Assembly: GCA_934525625.1 (NCBI GenBank)
Contig: CAKSZL010000009.1
Location: 1-64,000 of the forward strand
Direction of reading: 5' to 3'
Source: an uncultured Burkholderiaceae bacterium
GTDB lineage: Bacteria > Pseudomonadota > Gammaproteobacteria > Burkholderiales > Burkholderiaceae_B
Length of the DNA: 64,000 bases
Under the pieces are notes generated by a model. That model was not told the DNA's origin. It was given only the letters and a program-made list of their open reading frames with translations, and did no database searches. Shown here piece by piece: positions 47,113-56,246 of this stretch. A program made the position numbers and the translations under genes. The first letter of the stretch is position 1. Every line of letters begins with the position of its first letter.

Positions 47113-48213
47113 TCAGGGGCGGCGCGTGCGCAGGTAGTCGGCGACGGCTTGCTGGTCGCCGGAAAACTCGATGCGCGGCATTTTCACCTGGCGCTGATAA
47201 ACGTACATGGGGTCGTAGTATTCGTTGAGCAGGCCGGCTATCCAGTCGCGGTGCAATGCCAAGTCGCCGGTGCGCGCCTGCGCCTGCAAGGCGGCGTCCA
47301 TGATGGCCGACAGGCGCTGATGGCGCTCGTTCCCCAGGCGTTTGACGATGCGGTCCAGGCTCAGGCGCAACTGCGCGGCGAAGCGTTCGAAGCCTGCCTC
47401 CTCGCCATGAAGCGCCACGAACTCGGCGCATAGATCGACGACGTAATCGCGCAAAATGCGCTGAACACGGTTCTCCAGCGTGTCTTCCAGCCAGACCAGC
47501 GGCCATTGCTGCATGCCTTGGTGCAGTGAAGACGGCAGATTGCAGCTGCCGATGATGCGGCTTTCGTCTTCCAGCACGAACCACTCGCGGCCGGCACGGC
47601 GTTTCTTCAGGAAGTCGATGGCCAGGCGATGTTCGAAGTCTATCTGCGCCGGCTGGGCGTCGGCATGGCGGCCGAAGCTGGAGCCGCGATGATGGGCGTG
47701 GCCTTCGAGGTCTACGCTATTGTCCAGTTGGCGCAGAACGTCGGTTTTGCCGGTGCCCGTCAGGCCGCCCAGCACCACGAAGCGGCACTCGGCGACGGCT
47801 GCTTCGGTGACGTTCATCAGAAAGCCGCGCATGGCCTTGTAGCCGCCGGTAATGCGCGGATAGCGCTGGCCGGTGGCCTCTAGCAGCCACTGCTGGGCGA
47901 TGCCCGAGCGCAGGCCGCCGCGAAAGCAATACAGATAGCCCTCGGGATGGGCGTGGGCGAAATCGGCCCAGGCCTGTATGCGCTCGTCCTTGAGCACGCC
48001 GGACACCAGTTCATGGCCGAGCGCGATGGCGGCCTCCTGGCCATGCTGCTTGAAGCAAGTGCCGACTTTCTGCCGCTCCTGATCGTTCATCAACGGCAGG
48101 TTGACGGCGCCCGGAAACGCGCCTTTGCTGAATTCCACCGGGGCGCGCATGTCCATCAAAGGAACGCCGCCCAGAAAAATCGCCTGGTAGTCGCCGGTGT
48201 CCGGACGCATCAT
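47113..48213 (-). CDS. selU: tRNA 2-selenouridine synthase
   Basis: 366 residues (SelU/MnmH/YbbB). It replaces sulfur by selenium in 2-thiouridine at the wobble position of tRNAs for Lys, Glu and Gln, through a geranylated intermediate. An N-terminal rhodanese domain holds the active cysteine C96 in [12 protein letters not shown]. The P-loop of the second domain is [13 protein letters not shown]. The start overlaps the selD stop (two adjacent ATG codons, 48213 or 48210). The selD-selU pair makes its selenium donor together. Confidence 0.93.
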   Translation of the reverse strand: MMRPDTGDYQAIFLGGVPLMDMRAPVEFSKGAFPGAVNLPLMNDQERQKVGTCFKQHGQEAAIALGHELVSGVLKDERIQAWADFAHAHPEGYLYCFRGGLRSGIAQQWLLEATGQRYPRITGGYKAMRGFLMNVTEAAVAECRFVVLGGLTGTGKTDVLRQLDNSVDLEGHAHHRGSSFGRHADAQPAQIDFEHRLAIDFLKKRRAGREWFVLEDESRIIGSCNLPSSLHQGMQQWPLVWLEDTLENRVQRILRDYVVDLCAEFVALHGEEAGFERFAAQLRLSLDRIVKRLGNERHQRLSAIMDAALQAQARTGDLALHRDWIAGLLNEYYDPMYVYQRQVKMPRIEFSGDQQAVADYLRTRRP

Positions 48214-49244
48214 TCGACGAAGACCGCGTACTGCTGCCGCGCGATGAGTTCGCCTATGGCTTGCAGCGTCAGCCCTTGGCTGGACGCGGCTTGCAGGAAC
48301 TCGGCTTCGCCCTCGGGCGCGACGGCCACCAGCAGCCCGCCGCTGGTCTGCGGGTCGCACAGCAGATTGCGCTGGGTGTCGGGCAAGGGCGCGATGCGCG
48401 CGCCGTAGCTGTCGAAGTTGCGGCCCGTGCCGCCGGGTATGCAGCCTTCGGCCAGGTAGTGGTCCACGCCCGGCAGGCGCGGCACGCGATCGAAACGGAT
48501 GCGCGCGCTGACGCCGCTGCCGTCGGCCATCTCGACCAGGTGCCCCAGCAGCCCGAAGCCGGTGACGTCGGTCATGGCCTGGACGCCGGCCAGCTTGCCG
48601 AACGCGCTGCCCGCCGTATTCAGCTTGCACATCCAGTCGCGCGCCGAGCCGACGTCTTCTTCGCGCAGCTTGGATTGCTTTTCCGCGGTGGTCAGCACGC
48701 CTATGCCCAGCGGCTTGGTCAGGTACAGCTTGCAGCCCGCCGTGGCCGTGTCGTTGCGCTTGAGGTCGGCCTTGGACACCAGGCCGGTGACGGCCAGCCC
48801 GAAAATGGGTTCGGGGGCGTCGATGGAGTGGCCGCCCGCCAGCGGGATGCCCGCTTCGTCGCAGGTGGCGCGCCCGCCGCGTATGACTTCGCGCGCCACT
48901 TCGGGCGCCAGCACGTTGACGGGCCAGCCCAGAATGGCGATGGCCATCAGCGGCGCGCCGCCCATGGCGTAGATGTCGCTGATGGCGTTGGTGGCCGCGA
49001 TACGGCCGAAATCGTAGGGGTCGTCGACGATGGGCATGAAGAAGTCCGTCGTTGACACCACGCCGCGCTCTTCGTCGATGGCGTAGACGGCGGCGTCGTC
49101 GCGCGAGGCGTTGCCCACCCACAGCTTGGGGTCCAGGTTCTGCGCGCCGCTGCCGGCCAGAATGGTGTCCAGTACCTTGGGGGAGATTTTGCAGCCGCAA
49201 CCGGCGCCGTGGCTGTATTGGGTAAGACGGATGGTGCTGCTCAT
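48210..49244 (-). CDS. selD: Selenide, water dikinase
   Basis: 344 residues. It makes selenophosphate from selenide and ATP. The reactive motif is [11 protein letters not shown], with C16 in place of selenocysteine and K19; no in-frame UGA was needed. ATP-binding segments [20 protein letters not shown] and [10 protein letters not shown] are present. Pairing with selU implies that selenium is used at least for tRNA modification; selA/selB are not in the window, so selenocysteine insertion cannot be judged. Confidence 0.95.
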   Translation of the reverse strand: MSSTIRLTQYSHGAGCGCKISPKVLDTILAGSGAQNLDPKLWVGNASRDDAAVYAIDEERGVVSTTDFFMPIVDDPYDFGRIAATNAISDIYAMGGAPLMAIAILGWPVNVLAPEVAREVIRGGRATCDEAGIPLAGGHSIDAPEPIFGLAVTGLVSKADLKRNDTATAGCKLYLTKPLGIGVLTTAEKQSKLREEDVGSARDWMCKLNTAGSAFGKLAGVQAMTDVTGFGLLGHLVEMADGSGVSARIRFDRVPRLPGVDHYLAEGCIPGGTGRNFDSYGARIAPLPDTQRNLLCDPQTSGGLLVAVAPEGEAEFLQAASSQGLTLQAIGELIARQQYAVFVE

Positions 49245-49369
49245 GGGGAATCCGTGGAAATGTGGTGATTCGATCAGGGAATCATTCTAAACCAGGGGAC
49301 TGTATGCCTCGACCCTGGTGTCCTGTTTGGCCAGTTCGAATATCAATACGCGAACAATCAAGCGGGACA

Positions 49370-52300
49370 CTAGCCTTTCACCCGGAACCACGCCGCATAC
49401 AGCGCAGGCACGAAGATCAGCGTCAGCACCGTGCCCACGGCCAGGCCGCCCATGATGGACACCGCCATCGGCCCCCACAGCTCGGAGATCGTCAGCGGAA
49501 TCATGGCCAGGATGGCGGCCATCGCGGTCAGCGCCACGGGGCGGGTGCGGCGCACCGTGGCGTGGATGATGGCGTTGCGTGGCGTGTCGCCCTCGGCGAT
49601 GTCGCGGTCTATCTGTTCGACCAGAATCACCGAATTGCGCATGACCATGCCGGCCAGCGCGATGACGCCCAGCGTGGCGACGAAGCCGAAAGGCAGTTGC
49701 GTGACCAACAGGGCCAGCGTGACGCCCACCATGCCCAGCGGCGCGGTCAGCAGCACCATGAACATGCGGCTGAAGCTTTGCAATTGCAGCATCAGAAAGA
49801 CCGCCCAGAGCAGCAGCATCAACGGCACCACCACGGCGATGGCGGCGTTGGCCTTGCCGCTTTCCTCGGCGACGCCGCCTTCCTCTATCTTGTAGCCCAC
49901 CGGCAGTTTGGCCTCGACGTCGCGCAAGGCTGCGCGTATCTGCGCGGAAACGTCGGGCGCCTGGGCGCCGACCACGTCGGCGCGCACGCTGAGGCTGGGC
50001 AGGCGGTTGCGCATCCACAGGCCGCCTTCTTCCAGCACGGGCTCGATCTCGGCCACCTGGCTCAAAGGCACGGCGCGGCCGGCGGCGGTGTGCAGCATCA
50101 GCGCGCCCAGCTGTTCGGCGTCCAGGCGTTCGTCGGCGCGCGCGCGGGCCACCACGTCTATCAGTTCGTTGCCGTCGCGCACCTGGGTGACGGTCTGGCC
50201 GCTGAGCATGGCTTGCAGCGTCATCGCCACGTCCTGGCTGTTCACGCCCAGCGCGCGTGCGCGGTCCTGGTCTATGCGAAAGCGCAAGGCCTTGGTGCGT
50301 TCGCGCCATTGCAGATTGACGTCGCGCACGTTAGGGTGGCGGCGCATGGTGTCGCGCACTTCTGCGGCGATGGCGCGCACGGTGTCGGGGTCGGCGCCGT
50401 TGACGCGGAACTGCAGCGGATAGCCGACAGGCGGGCCCAGTTCCAGCCGGTAGACGCGGGTGCGGATGTGCGCTAACTCCGCTGCCAGGTAATCGTGCAG
50501 ATCGGCGGCCAGCGCATTGCCTTGTTCCAGGCCGTGCGGGTAGACGATGAGCTGCGCGTAGTTCAGCTTGGGCAGCTCGGGTTCCAGCGCCAGGTAAAAG
50601 CGCGGCGAGCCGCCGCCCACGTAGGCTGTCATGGCGCGCACGCGTTCGTCGCCGGCCAGCCATTGCTCCAGCTTCTTGGTTTCGGCCAGCGTGGCGGCAT
50701 AGCTCGCGCCTTCCTCCAGATGCAGGTCGACCAATACCTCTTCGCGCGGCGAGTCGGGAAAGAACTGCTGCGGCACCAGCCGGAACGCGCCCAGCGCCAG
50801 CAGAAACGTGATCAGCGCGGTCGCGAGCACCGTTTTGCGGTGGTTCACGCTCCATTCGATACGGCCCGTCAGCCAGCGCATCAGCCGGCGCTTGAAGCGC
50901 GCCCAGCGCGTATCGCGTTCATGATGGTTCGCCATGTCGGGCAGCAGCAGCGCGCCCAGGTAGGGCGTGAACAGCACGGCCACCACCCACGACACCAGCA
51001 GCGATATCGTCACCACCCAGAAGATGGACTGGGTGAATTCGCTGGTGGACGAGCGCGCAAAGCCCACCGGCACGAAGCCGGCGGCGGTGATCAGGGTGCC
51101 GGTCAGCATGGGGAAGGCGGTGGACGTCCAGGCGAAGGAGGCCGCCTTGGCGCGCTCCCAGCCTTCCTCCATTTTGACCTGCATCATCTCGACGGCGATG
51201 ATGGCGTCGTCCACCAGCAGGCCCAGCGCGATGATGAGCGCGCCCAGCGAGACGCGGTGCAGGTGTATGTCCAGCCGCCACATGAGGAAGAAGGTGATGC
51301 CCAGCACCAGCGGCACCGACAGCGCGACCACGATGCCGGTGCGCCAGCCCAGCGCCACCAGGCTGACGGCCAGTACGATGGCCAGCGCCAGCAGGAAGTG
51401 CAGCAGGAATTCGTTGATGGAATGGTCTACCAGCGTGGGCTGGTCGACGATTTTCTCGATGGCGATGCCGGCGGGCAGCTCGGCCTGCACCTGGGCGATG
51501 GCGGCGTCCAGGTTGCGGCCCAGCGCCAGGATGTCGCCGCCCTCGGCCATGGAAACCGCCAGCGCCGTCACCGCTTCGCCGTTGCGGCGCATGGAGGTTT
51601 CCGGCGGGTCGACGTAGCCGCGCGTGACTTGGGCGATGTCGCCTAGCCGGAAGCTGCGTCCGTTTATGGCGACGGGCACTTGCTCGATGTCTTGCGCGCT
51701 TTGCACGGCGCCGTCCACGCGCATGGCGATGCGGCTGCGCGGGCCTTCGATGGCGCCGGCCGGCATCACGACGTTCTGCTGCTGCAGGCTGGCCAGCAGT
51801 TGCGAGGGCGAGATGCCCAGTGGCGCCAGTTGCGCCGGGCTGAACTCCACGTAGAACTTCTGCTCCTGCACGCCTAGCAGTTGCACTTTGGAAACGTCGG
51901 GCACGCGCAGCAGGCGTTCGCGCGCCGAGAGCAGCACCTGCTTCATGCGAGCCTGGTCGAAGCCGTCGGCATGAAAGACGTAGATGGAGCCGAAGGTATC
52001 GCCGAAGTCGTCGTTGAAGAACGGCCCCAGCACGCCTTCGGGCAGGGTGTGGCGCATGTCGCCCACGCGTTTGCGCGCCTGGTACCAGCTTTCTTGTATC
52101 TGGTCTTTCTTGGCCCAGTCCTTGAGCGTCAGGAACATCGTGGCGCGGCCCGGACGCACGTAGCTGCGCACGTTGTCGTACAGCGGCACCTCGCGCAGCG
52201 TGCGCTGGATCTTCTCCACCACCTGCTGCTGCATGTCGTCGGTGGTGGCGCCGGGCCAGGCCACGTCCGCCACCATCACCATGATGGTCATTTCCGGGTC

Positions 52301-52414
52301 TTCGGAACGCCCCAGGTCGCGATAAGCCAGCACGCCCATGACGACGGACAGAATCATGGCGAACACCAGCAATTGGGCGTGGCGCAGGCCCCAGGCCGAG
52401 AGATTGAATTTCAT
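49370..52414 (-). CDS. RND multidrug efflux transporter, inner-membrane subunit
   Basis: 1014 residues, AcrB/MexF-like with twelve expected membrane helices. The proton-relay aspartates of helix 4 are in LGLLVDDAIIAVEMMQV, and the repeat-B motif GMVMRNSVILVEQ is near residue 920. It exports toxic compounds by proton antiport. The start ATG overlaps the stop of the adaptor gene, giving an adaptor-pump operon. No outer-membrane channel gene follows, so it probably uses a TolC/OprM-type protein encoded elsewhere. The substrate is unknown. Confidence 0.93.
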   Translation of the reverse strand: MKFNLSAWGLRHAQLLVFAMILSVVMGVLAYRDLGRSEDPEMTIMVMVADVAWPGATTDDMQQQVVEKIQRTLREVPLYDNVRSYVRPGRATMFLTLKDWAKKDQIQESWYQARKRVGDMRHTLPEGVLGPFFNDDFGDTFGSIYVFHADGFDQARMKQVLLSARERLLRVPDVSKVQLLGVQEQKFYVEFSPAQLAPLGISPSQLLASLQQQNVVMPAGAIEGPRSRIAMRVDGAVQSAQDIEQVPVAINGRSFRLGDIAQVTRGYVDPPETSMRRNGEAVTALAVSMAEGGDILALGRNLDAAIAQVQAELPAGIAIEKIVDQPTLVDHSINEFLLHFLLALAIVLAVSLVALGWRTGIVVALSVPLVLGITFFLMWRLDIHLHRVSLGALIIALGLLVDDAIIAVEMMQVKMEEGWERAKAASFAWTSTAFPMLTGTLITAAGFVPVGFARSSTSEFTQSIFWVVTISLLVSWVVAVLFTPYLGALLLPDMANHHERDTRWARFKRRLMRWLTGRIEWSVNHRKTVLATALITFLLALGAFRLVPQQFFPDSPREEVLVDLHLEEGASYAATLAETKKLEQWLAGDERVRAMTAYVGGGSPRFYLALEPELPKLNYAQLIVYPHGLEQGNALAADLHDYLAAELAHIRTRVYRLELGPPVGYPLQFRVNGADPDTVRAIAAEVRDTMRRHPNVRDVNLQWRERTKALRFRIDQDRARALGVNSQDVAMTLQAMLSGQTVTQVRDGNELIDVVARARADERLDAEQLGALMLHTAAGRAVPLSQVAEIEPVLEEGGLWMRNRLPSLSVRADVVGAQAPDVSAQIRAALRDVEAKLPVGYKIEEGGVAEESGKANAAIAVVVPLMLLLWAVFLMLQLQSFSRMFMVLLTAPLGMVGVTLALLVTQLPFGFVATLGVIALAGMVMRNSVILVEQIDRDIAEGDTPRNAIIHATVRRTRPVALTAMAAILAMIPLTISELWGPMAVSIMGGLAVGTVLTLIFVPALYAAWFRVKG

Positions 52415-53532
52415 GGCAGGCGGCCGTCCCAGGCCTGCACCGCCATGCTCCCGTCGAGCCGGTGCGTGCCGGCGGTGACGACGCGCTCGCCCGCCTTCAG
52501 GCCTTCGGCGACGAGGATGTGGTCGGCGCCCATGGCGGCCAGCTTCACGGGCCACAGTTCAAGCTTGTCGGCGCCTTCGGGCAACACCCATACGGCGGCT
52601 TGTTCGCCTTGCTGCGCCAGCGCGGCCAGCGGCAGGCGGAAGACCTGGCCTTGAGCGCCGGAGGTATCCGCAGGGCTGAAGCTCACCGACGCCGTCATGC
52701 CCAGGCGGGCCGATGCCGGCATGTCGTCCAGCGTGACGCGCACGCGATAGGTGCGCGTGGCGGGGTCGGCCACCGGCGAGACTTCGCGTATGCGCCCTTG
52801 CAGCCGCGCGCCCGGATCGCTGAGCAGCGTGGCGTGGATGGCCTGGCCGGCGGCGAAGCCGGCGATGCGGTTTTCGGGTACGTCGACCTGGATTTCGCGC
52901 TGGCCGTCGTAGGCGATGGTGGCCACGGGCGTGCCGGCCGCCACCACCTGGCCCGGTTGCGCGTGAATCTGCGCCACCACGCCGGTTTCGGGCATGGTCA
53001 GGTCGGCATAGGCCAGGTTGTTGCGCGCTTGCCCGAGCCGGCTTTGCGCGGCGTCCAGTTGGGCCTGGGCGTTGTCCTGGGCGGTTTGCAGGGCGTCGAA
53101 ATCGGCGCGGGCGACCGCGCCCTTGGCGACCAGTTCACGATGCCGGGCCACGTCGCGGCGGCTGCGTTCCAGCGCCACGCGGGCCTGCGCGCGCTGCGCC
53201 GTGGCTTCGTCCACGGCCAGGCGGAAGGGTTCCGGATCCAACTGCGCCACCAGGCCGCCTTGCTCCAGACGCATGCCCACGTCGGCGGGGCGGGCGGCGA
53301 TGCGGCCGGCCACACGGAAGGAGAGCGTGCTTTCCACGCGGGCGACGACCACGCCGGGCAGCGATCGCCCTTGATGGCGCGCGGCGCTCTCGGGCTGAGC
53401 GATTTGCACTTGCACGCGAGTGGGGGCGGGGGCGGCGGGTTTAGCCGGTTTGCAGCCGGCCAGTATGGCCAGCAACGCCAGAACGCAGGCGAAACCTCGA
53501 AGCGGAATGAACGGCATACGCACGCTTTGCAT
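52411..53532 (-). CDS. RND efflux periplasmic adaptor (membrane fusion protein)
   Basis: 373 residues. The lipoprotein signal ends LAILAGC; then come the HlyD/AcrA fold with barrel-sandwich segments (VVVARVESTLSFRVAGRI and ADLTMPETGVVAQIHAQPGQ), an alpha-helical hairpin (about 105-165, Ala/Gln/Arg-rich) and beta-barrel parts. It links the RND pump to an outer-membrane channel. Three start codons are possible (TTG 53541, ATG 53532, ATG 53517); I chose 53532 without a clear ribosome-binding site. No TetR or MarR repressor lies beside the pair. Confidence 0.9.
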   Translation of the reverse strand: MQSVRMPFIPLRGFACVLALLAILAGCKPAKPAAPAPTRVQVQIAQPESAARHQGRSLPGVVVARVESTLSFRVAGRIAARPADVGMRLEQGGLVAQLDPEPFRLAVDEATAQRAQARVALERSRRDVARHRELVAKGAVARADFDALQTAQDNAQAQLDAAQSRLGQARNNLAYADLTMPETGVVAQIHAQPGQVVAAGTPVATIAYDGQREIQVDVPENRIAGFAAGQAIHATLLSDPGARLQGRIREVSPVADPATRTYRVRVTLDDMPASARLGMTASVSFSPADTSGAQGQVFRLPLAALAQQGEQAAVWVLPEGADKLELWPVKLAAMGADHILVAEGLKAGERVVTAGTHRLDGSMAVQAWDGRLP

Positions 53533-53630
53533 AGGGGTCAAATATTGGAATGATACATACGCTGATATTTGCTGGCTTGCAGTGTGTGTAAGGGATGTTT
53601 ATCGTTGCCTTTTGGATCACGGAGTCATGC

Positions 53631-54194
53631 ATGACCCTTAGTAAGTTTCTGGCGGTGTCGGCCTTGTTCTTTTCAGCGGTAACCCATGCCGAGCTGCTTG
53701 AATTGCGCCCCGAGCGCGTCGAGGTCGACAAAGACCCGGCCACTCAGCAGGAAGTCGTCGGCGTCACGCTGACGCCCGAAGGCCGCCAGGCCTTGGCCGC
53801 CTACACGCGCGAGCGGGTAGGCAAAATCATAGAAATCCGCGTGGCGGGCCAGCGCGTTCTGGCGCCTACCGTACGCGACACCATCGATACCGGCAGCCTG
53901 TGGATCTCGCCCGGCGAGGACGGCTTCCAGGGCAAGACGGCTACGGAGCTTGCCGCCGCCTTGCAGCAGGCCGGCGTCATGACGATTACCGAACAGGGCG
54001 ACAAACCCGCGCCCGCCGTCGGCATGCCCAACCCGGCTTCGGCGTATTGCGTGGCCCAGGGCGGCAAGCTGGAAATCGTCGACGAGGCGAATGGGCAAGT
54101 GGGGTATTGCACCTTGCCCGGCGGCGAGCGCGTGGAAGAATGGGCCTTGTTCCGCCGCGACAACCCGCAGGCGCCGTCGGGCGAATCGTCTTGA
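53631..54194 (+). CDS. Secreted protein with SecD-head-like and DUF333 domains
   Basis: 187 residues. Signal peptide MTLSKFLAVSALFFSAVTHA, cut after residue 20. Residues about 45-115 (VGVTLTPEGRQALAAYTRER, then ELAAALQQAG) resemble the first periplasmic head subdomain of SecD. Residues about 133-178 (NPASAYCVAQGGKLEIVDE ... GYCTLPGGERVEEWALFRR, with C140 and C160) match the DUF333 'putative hemolysin' domain. The role is unknown; a substrate-mimicking or envelope-binding periplasmic protein is one possibility. The start follows CACGGAG. It is divergent from the efflux operon. Confidence 0.72.
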   Translation: MTLSKFLAVSALFFSAVTHAELLELRPERVEVDKDPATQQEVVGVTLTPEGRQALAAYTRERVGKIIEIRVAGQRVLAPTVRDTIDTGSLWISPGEDGFQGKTATELAAALQQAGVMTITEQGDKPAPAVGMPNPASAYCVAQGGKLEIVDEANGQVGYCTLPGGERVEEWALFRRDNPQAPSGESS

Positions 54195-54196
54195 AT

Positions 54197-54218
54197 CGCT
54201 AGGCGCGCGCGCCTAGCG
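54197..54218. terminator. 22-bp perfect palindrome between convergent genes
   Basis: CGCTAGGCGCG followed by its exact reverse complement. It begins three bases after the stop of the secreted-protein gene and contains the stop codon (TAG on the minus strand, 54213-54215) of the convergent EamA gene. It is a likely two-way transcription end, although without a T-run. Confidence 0.55.
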
Positions 54219-55082
54219 GGGCTTGCGTTTCCAGCGTTTCGGATGGAGTTCGCTGGCGATGACGCCAGCGACGATGAGCGCGCCGCCCAGTAGCGCCAGC
54301 CCCGGCAGCCGGTCTCCGGCGATGCGGCCGATAATACCGGCCCACACGGGTTCGCTGGCGTAGATCAGCGTGGCGCGCGTGGGCGAGACTTCCTTCTGCG
54401 CCCAGTTCATCGTCAATTGAATCAGGCAACTGGCGGCGCCCAGGCCCACGGCGGCGAACAGCCACACCCATGAAAACTCGGGAATGCTTTCGCCCGCCAC
54501 CGGCATCAGCAGCCAGCCCAGCAGACCGGCCACCAGCAGTTGCAGCGTCGTCACACGGCGCACGTTCACCTTACCAGCGAAAAAACTGATCAACACGATC
54601 TCGGCGGCCACGGCCAGCGCGCCCCACAGCGTGGCCCATTCCCCCACGCTCATGCTCAGGCTCGCGCCTTCGGGCCCGGCCAGCAGCACCAGCCCGCAAA
54701 AGGCTAGCGTAACGCCCACCAGGTTCATGAAGCGCGGCGCGCGCCGCAGCACCAGCCACTGCAGCAGCGGCACCGCGGGCACGTACATGGCCGTAATAAA
54801 GGCCGACTGGCTGCTGCTGATGGTTTGCAGCCCATAGGTCTGCAAGCCGTAGCCGGCGAACAGGAAGACGCCGATGAGCAGCCCCGCGGCCAGGTCTTGG
54901 CGCGTCATGCCGGCCAGGGCGCGGCGGAACAGCAGCGCGCTGAACAGCCCCGCCGTCAGAAAGCGCAGGCCCACGAAAAAGAGCGGGCCGCTGTATTGCA
55001 TGGCGATCTGGATGACCAGAAAGGTCGTGCCCCAGATCATCGTGATGCCGACCAGCGCCGCTTCGTGCCGGTTGATTTTCAA
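54213..55082 (-). CDS. EamA/DMT-family permease
   Basis: 289 residues with ten predicted membrane helices in two EamA repeats. Typical motifs: ALVGITMIWGTTFLVIQIAM at the start, TISSSQSAFITAMYVPAVPL, and SPTRATLIYASEPVWAGIIG in the second half. Such permeases export metabolites or amino acids, or take up small compounds; the substrate is not predictable. It ends in a basic tail (HPKRWKRKPR), placing the C-terminus in the cytoplasm. Confidence 0.9.
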   Translation of the reverse strand: MKINRHEAALVGITMIWGTTFLVIQIAMQYSGPLFFVGLRFLTAGLFSALLFRRALAGMTRQDLAAGLLIGVFLFAGYGLQTYGLQTISSSQSAFITAMYVPAVPLLQWLVLRRAPRFMNLVGVTLAFCGLVLLAGPEGASLSMSVGEWATLWGALAVAAEIVLISFFAGKVNVRRVTTLQLLVAGLLGWLLMPVAGESIPEFSWVWLFAAVGLGAASCLIQLTMNWAQKEVSPTRATLIYASEPVWAGIIGRIAGDRLPGLALLGGALIVAGVIASELHPKRWKRKPR

Positions 55083-55194
55083 GATGTACGTCTCGTGAGG
55101 ATGCCGCGCGGCGCCGCGCGCGTGCGGAAAAGGGCTACATCATAAGCCAGTTGGCGCTGCGCCATGCCGCCCTGTACGGCAAGGGGCGGGCGTC

Positions 55195-56088
55195 TTATGA
55201 ACCCCGCGCGCTGGCCGGCCCCAGCATATTGCGCACTATCGCCCGCCCGATCTCATCCGGGCCCAGCCGGTGGCCCGGCTTGTACCAGGCGTTGGTCCAG
55301 TTCATGGCGCCTATCAGCGCCAGCCGGAACAGGCTTTTGTCCGTGCCGTGGGGTAAAGGGGCATGTGCTATCAGTTCGCGGAAAATGTCTTCGAACTCGG
55401 CGCGGTCGGCGTCTATCTTGCGCCGCAGTGCGGGCGTCAGCTTGGCCGAAAGGTCGACCCTGGCGACGACGGCATAGGCGTTGGCGTCCAGTATGTAGCT
55501 GACGGCCGTGGCGCAGGCGGCTTCCAGCCGCATGACGGGGTCGGTATGGCGTGCTACGGCTTGGCGGATGGCCGCCGTGGTTCTCTGCATGCCGCGCTGA
55601 TGCACGGCGGCGTACAGGCTGGCCTTGGAGTCGAAGTGATAGTAGAGCGAATTCGGCTGTATGCCGGCCGCTGCGCAAATCTCCTTCAAAGAGGTGGCGG
55701 CGTAGCCTTTCCTGGAAAAAATCTTGGCCGCGGTTTGCAGGAGTTCTTCGCGGCGCACTTCGGTCAGGGTGTCTTGCTCTTTTTCGGCGCGGGTTTTCAG
55801 CCGGCGCGTTACCTGCTCGCGCTTGAGCATGGCCAGTTGGGCAGGGGACAAGGCTTCGGCGCGGGACGCCTTGCCGCCGCTTTTGGCCATCAGGCGCAGA
55901 TAGCTGGTGTGCAGGTTGTGACGTTTCCAGATGCCGCGCACGCCGGCGGCCGACACCTTGAAGCCCTGGCTGGTCAGGACTTCAGCGACCTTGAATTGGC
56001 CCAGCTCGGGATGCTGGCGCGCCATTTTCAAGACTTCTTCCGCGATGTCGCGGCGGTTGGGAGCGACTTTTTGCTTGGCCATTTCCAT
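55195..56088 (-). CDS. TetR regulator with extra N-terminal transposase-like HTH
   Basis: 297 residues, about 100 more than usual. The added N-terminus (residues about 10-62: RRDIAEEVLKMARQHPELGQ, KVSAAGVRGIWKRHNL) looks like the helix-turn-helix of IS481-type transposases. A charged linker (about 70-110) joins it to a normal TetR HTH (REELLQTAAKIFSRKGYAAT, IQPNSLYYHFDSKASLY; about 113-160). The ligand domain ends GAMNWTNAWYKPGHRLGPDE, like the TetR at 31488. It is divergent from a CoA-ligase gene and probably controls it through the nested palindrome at 56183-56221. The start could also be 56082. Confidence 0.83.
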   Translation of the reverse strand: MEMAKQKVAPNRRDIAEEVLKMARQHPELGQFKVAEVLTSQGFKVSAAGVRGIWKRHNLHTSYLRLMAKSGGKASRAEALSPAQLAMLKREQVTRRLKTRAEKEQDTLTEVRREELLQTAAKIFSRKGYAATSLKEICAAAGIQPNSLYYHFDSKASLYAAVHQRGMQRTTAAIRQAVARHTDPVMRLEAACATAVSYILDANAYAVVARVDLSAKLTPALRRKIDADRAEFEDIFRELIAHAPLPHGTDKSLFRLALIGAMNWTNAWYKPGHRLGPDEIGRAIVRNMLGPASARGS

Positions 56089-56182
56089 CTGTGCGGGGAG
56101 GGGTTGCGACACACTATATGGCTGGACGCCGCCCAAGGTAACTCAGTGTTTTCACTGCCTTGATTGTTGTTTCCGGTATCTG

Positions 56183-56221
56183 TAAAGTAACTTTTAGAAT
56201 ATGATTCTTGAAGATACTTTA
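56183..56221. promoter_or_regulatory. 39-bp nested palindrome, candidate TetR operator
   Basis: Two dyads share one centre (56202): an inner AGAAT-ATG-ATTCT at 56196-56208 and an outer TAAAGTA (56183-56189) with TACTTTA (56215-56221). The bases between are partly symmetric too (CTT ... AAG). It lies in the 158-base gap between the divergent TetR and ligase genes, 25 bases before the ligase start, overlapping where its promoter must be. Confidence 0.65.
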
Positions 56222-56246
56222 ATTCATTTGGGTTGGGTTGTTGCTT

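Noticed and set aside
49370..53532. Heavy-metal (CusA-type) efflux pump
   Set aside because: The helix-4 Asp-Asp pair and adaptor fit the drug-type pumps; I saw no methionine metal-relay pattern.
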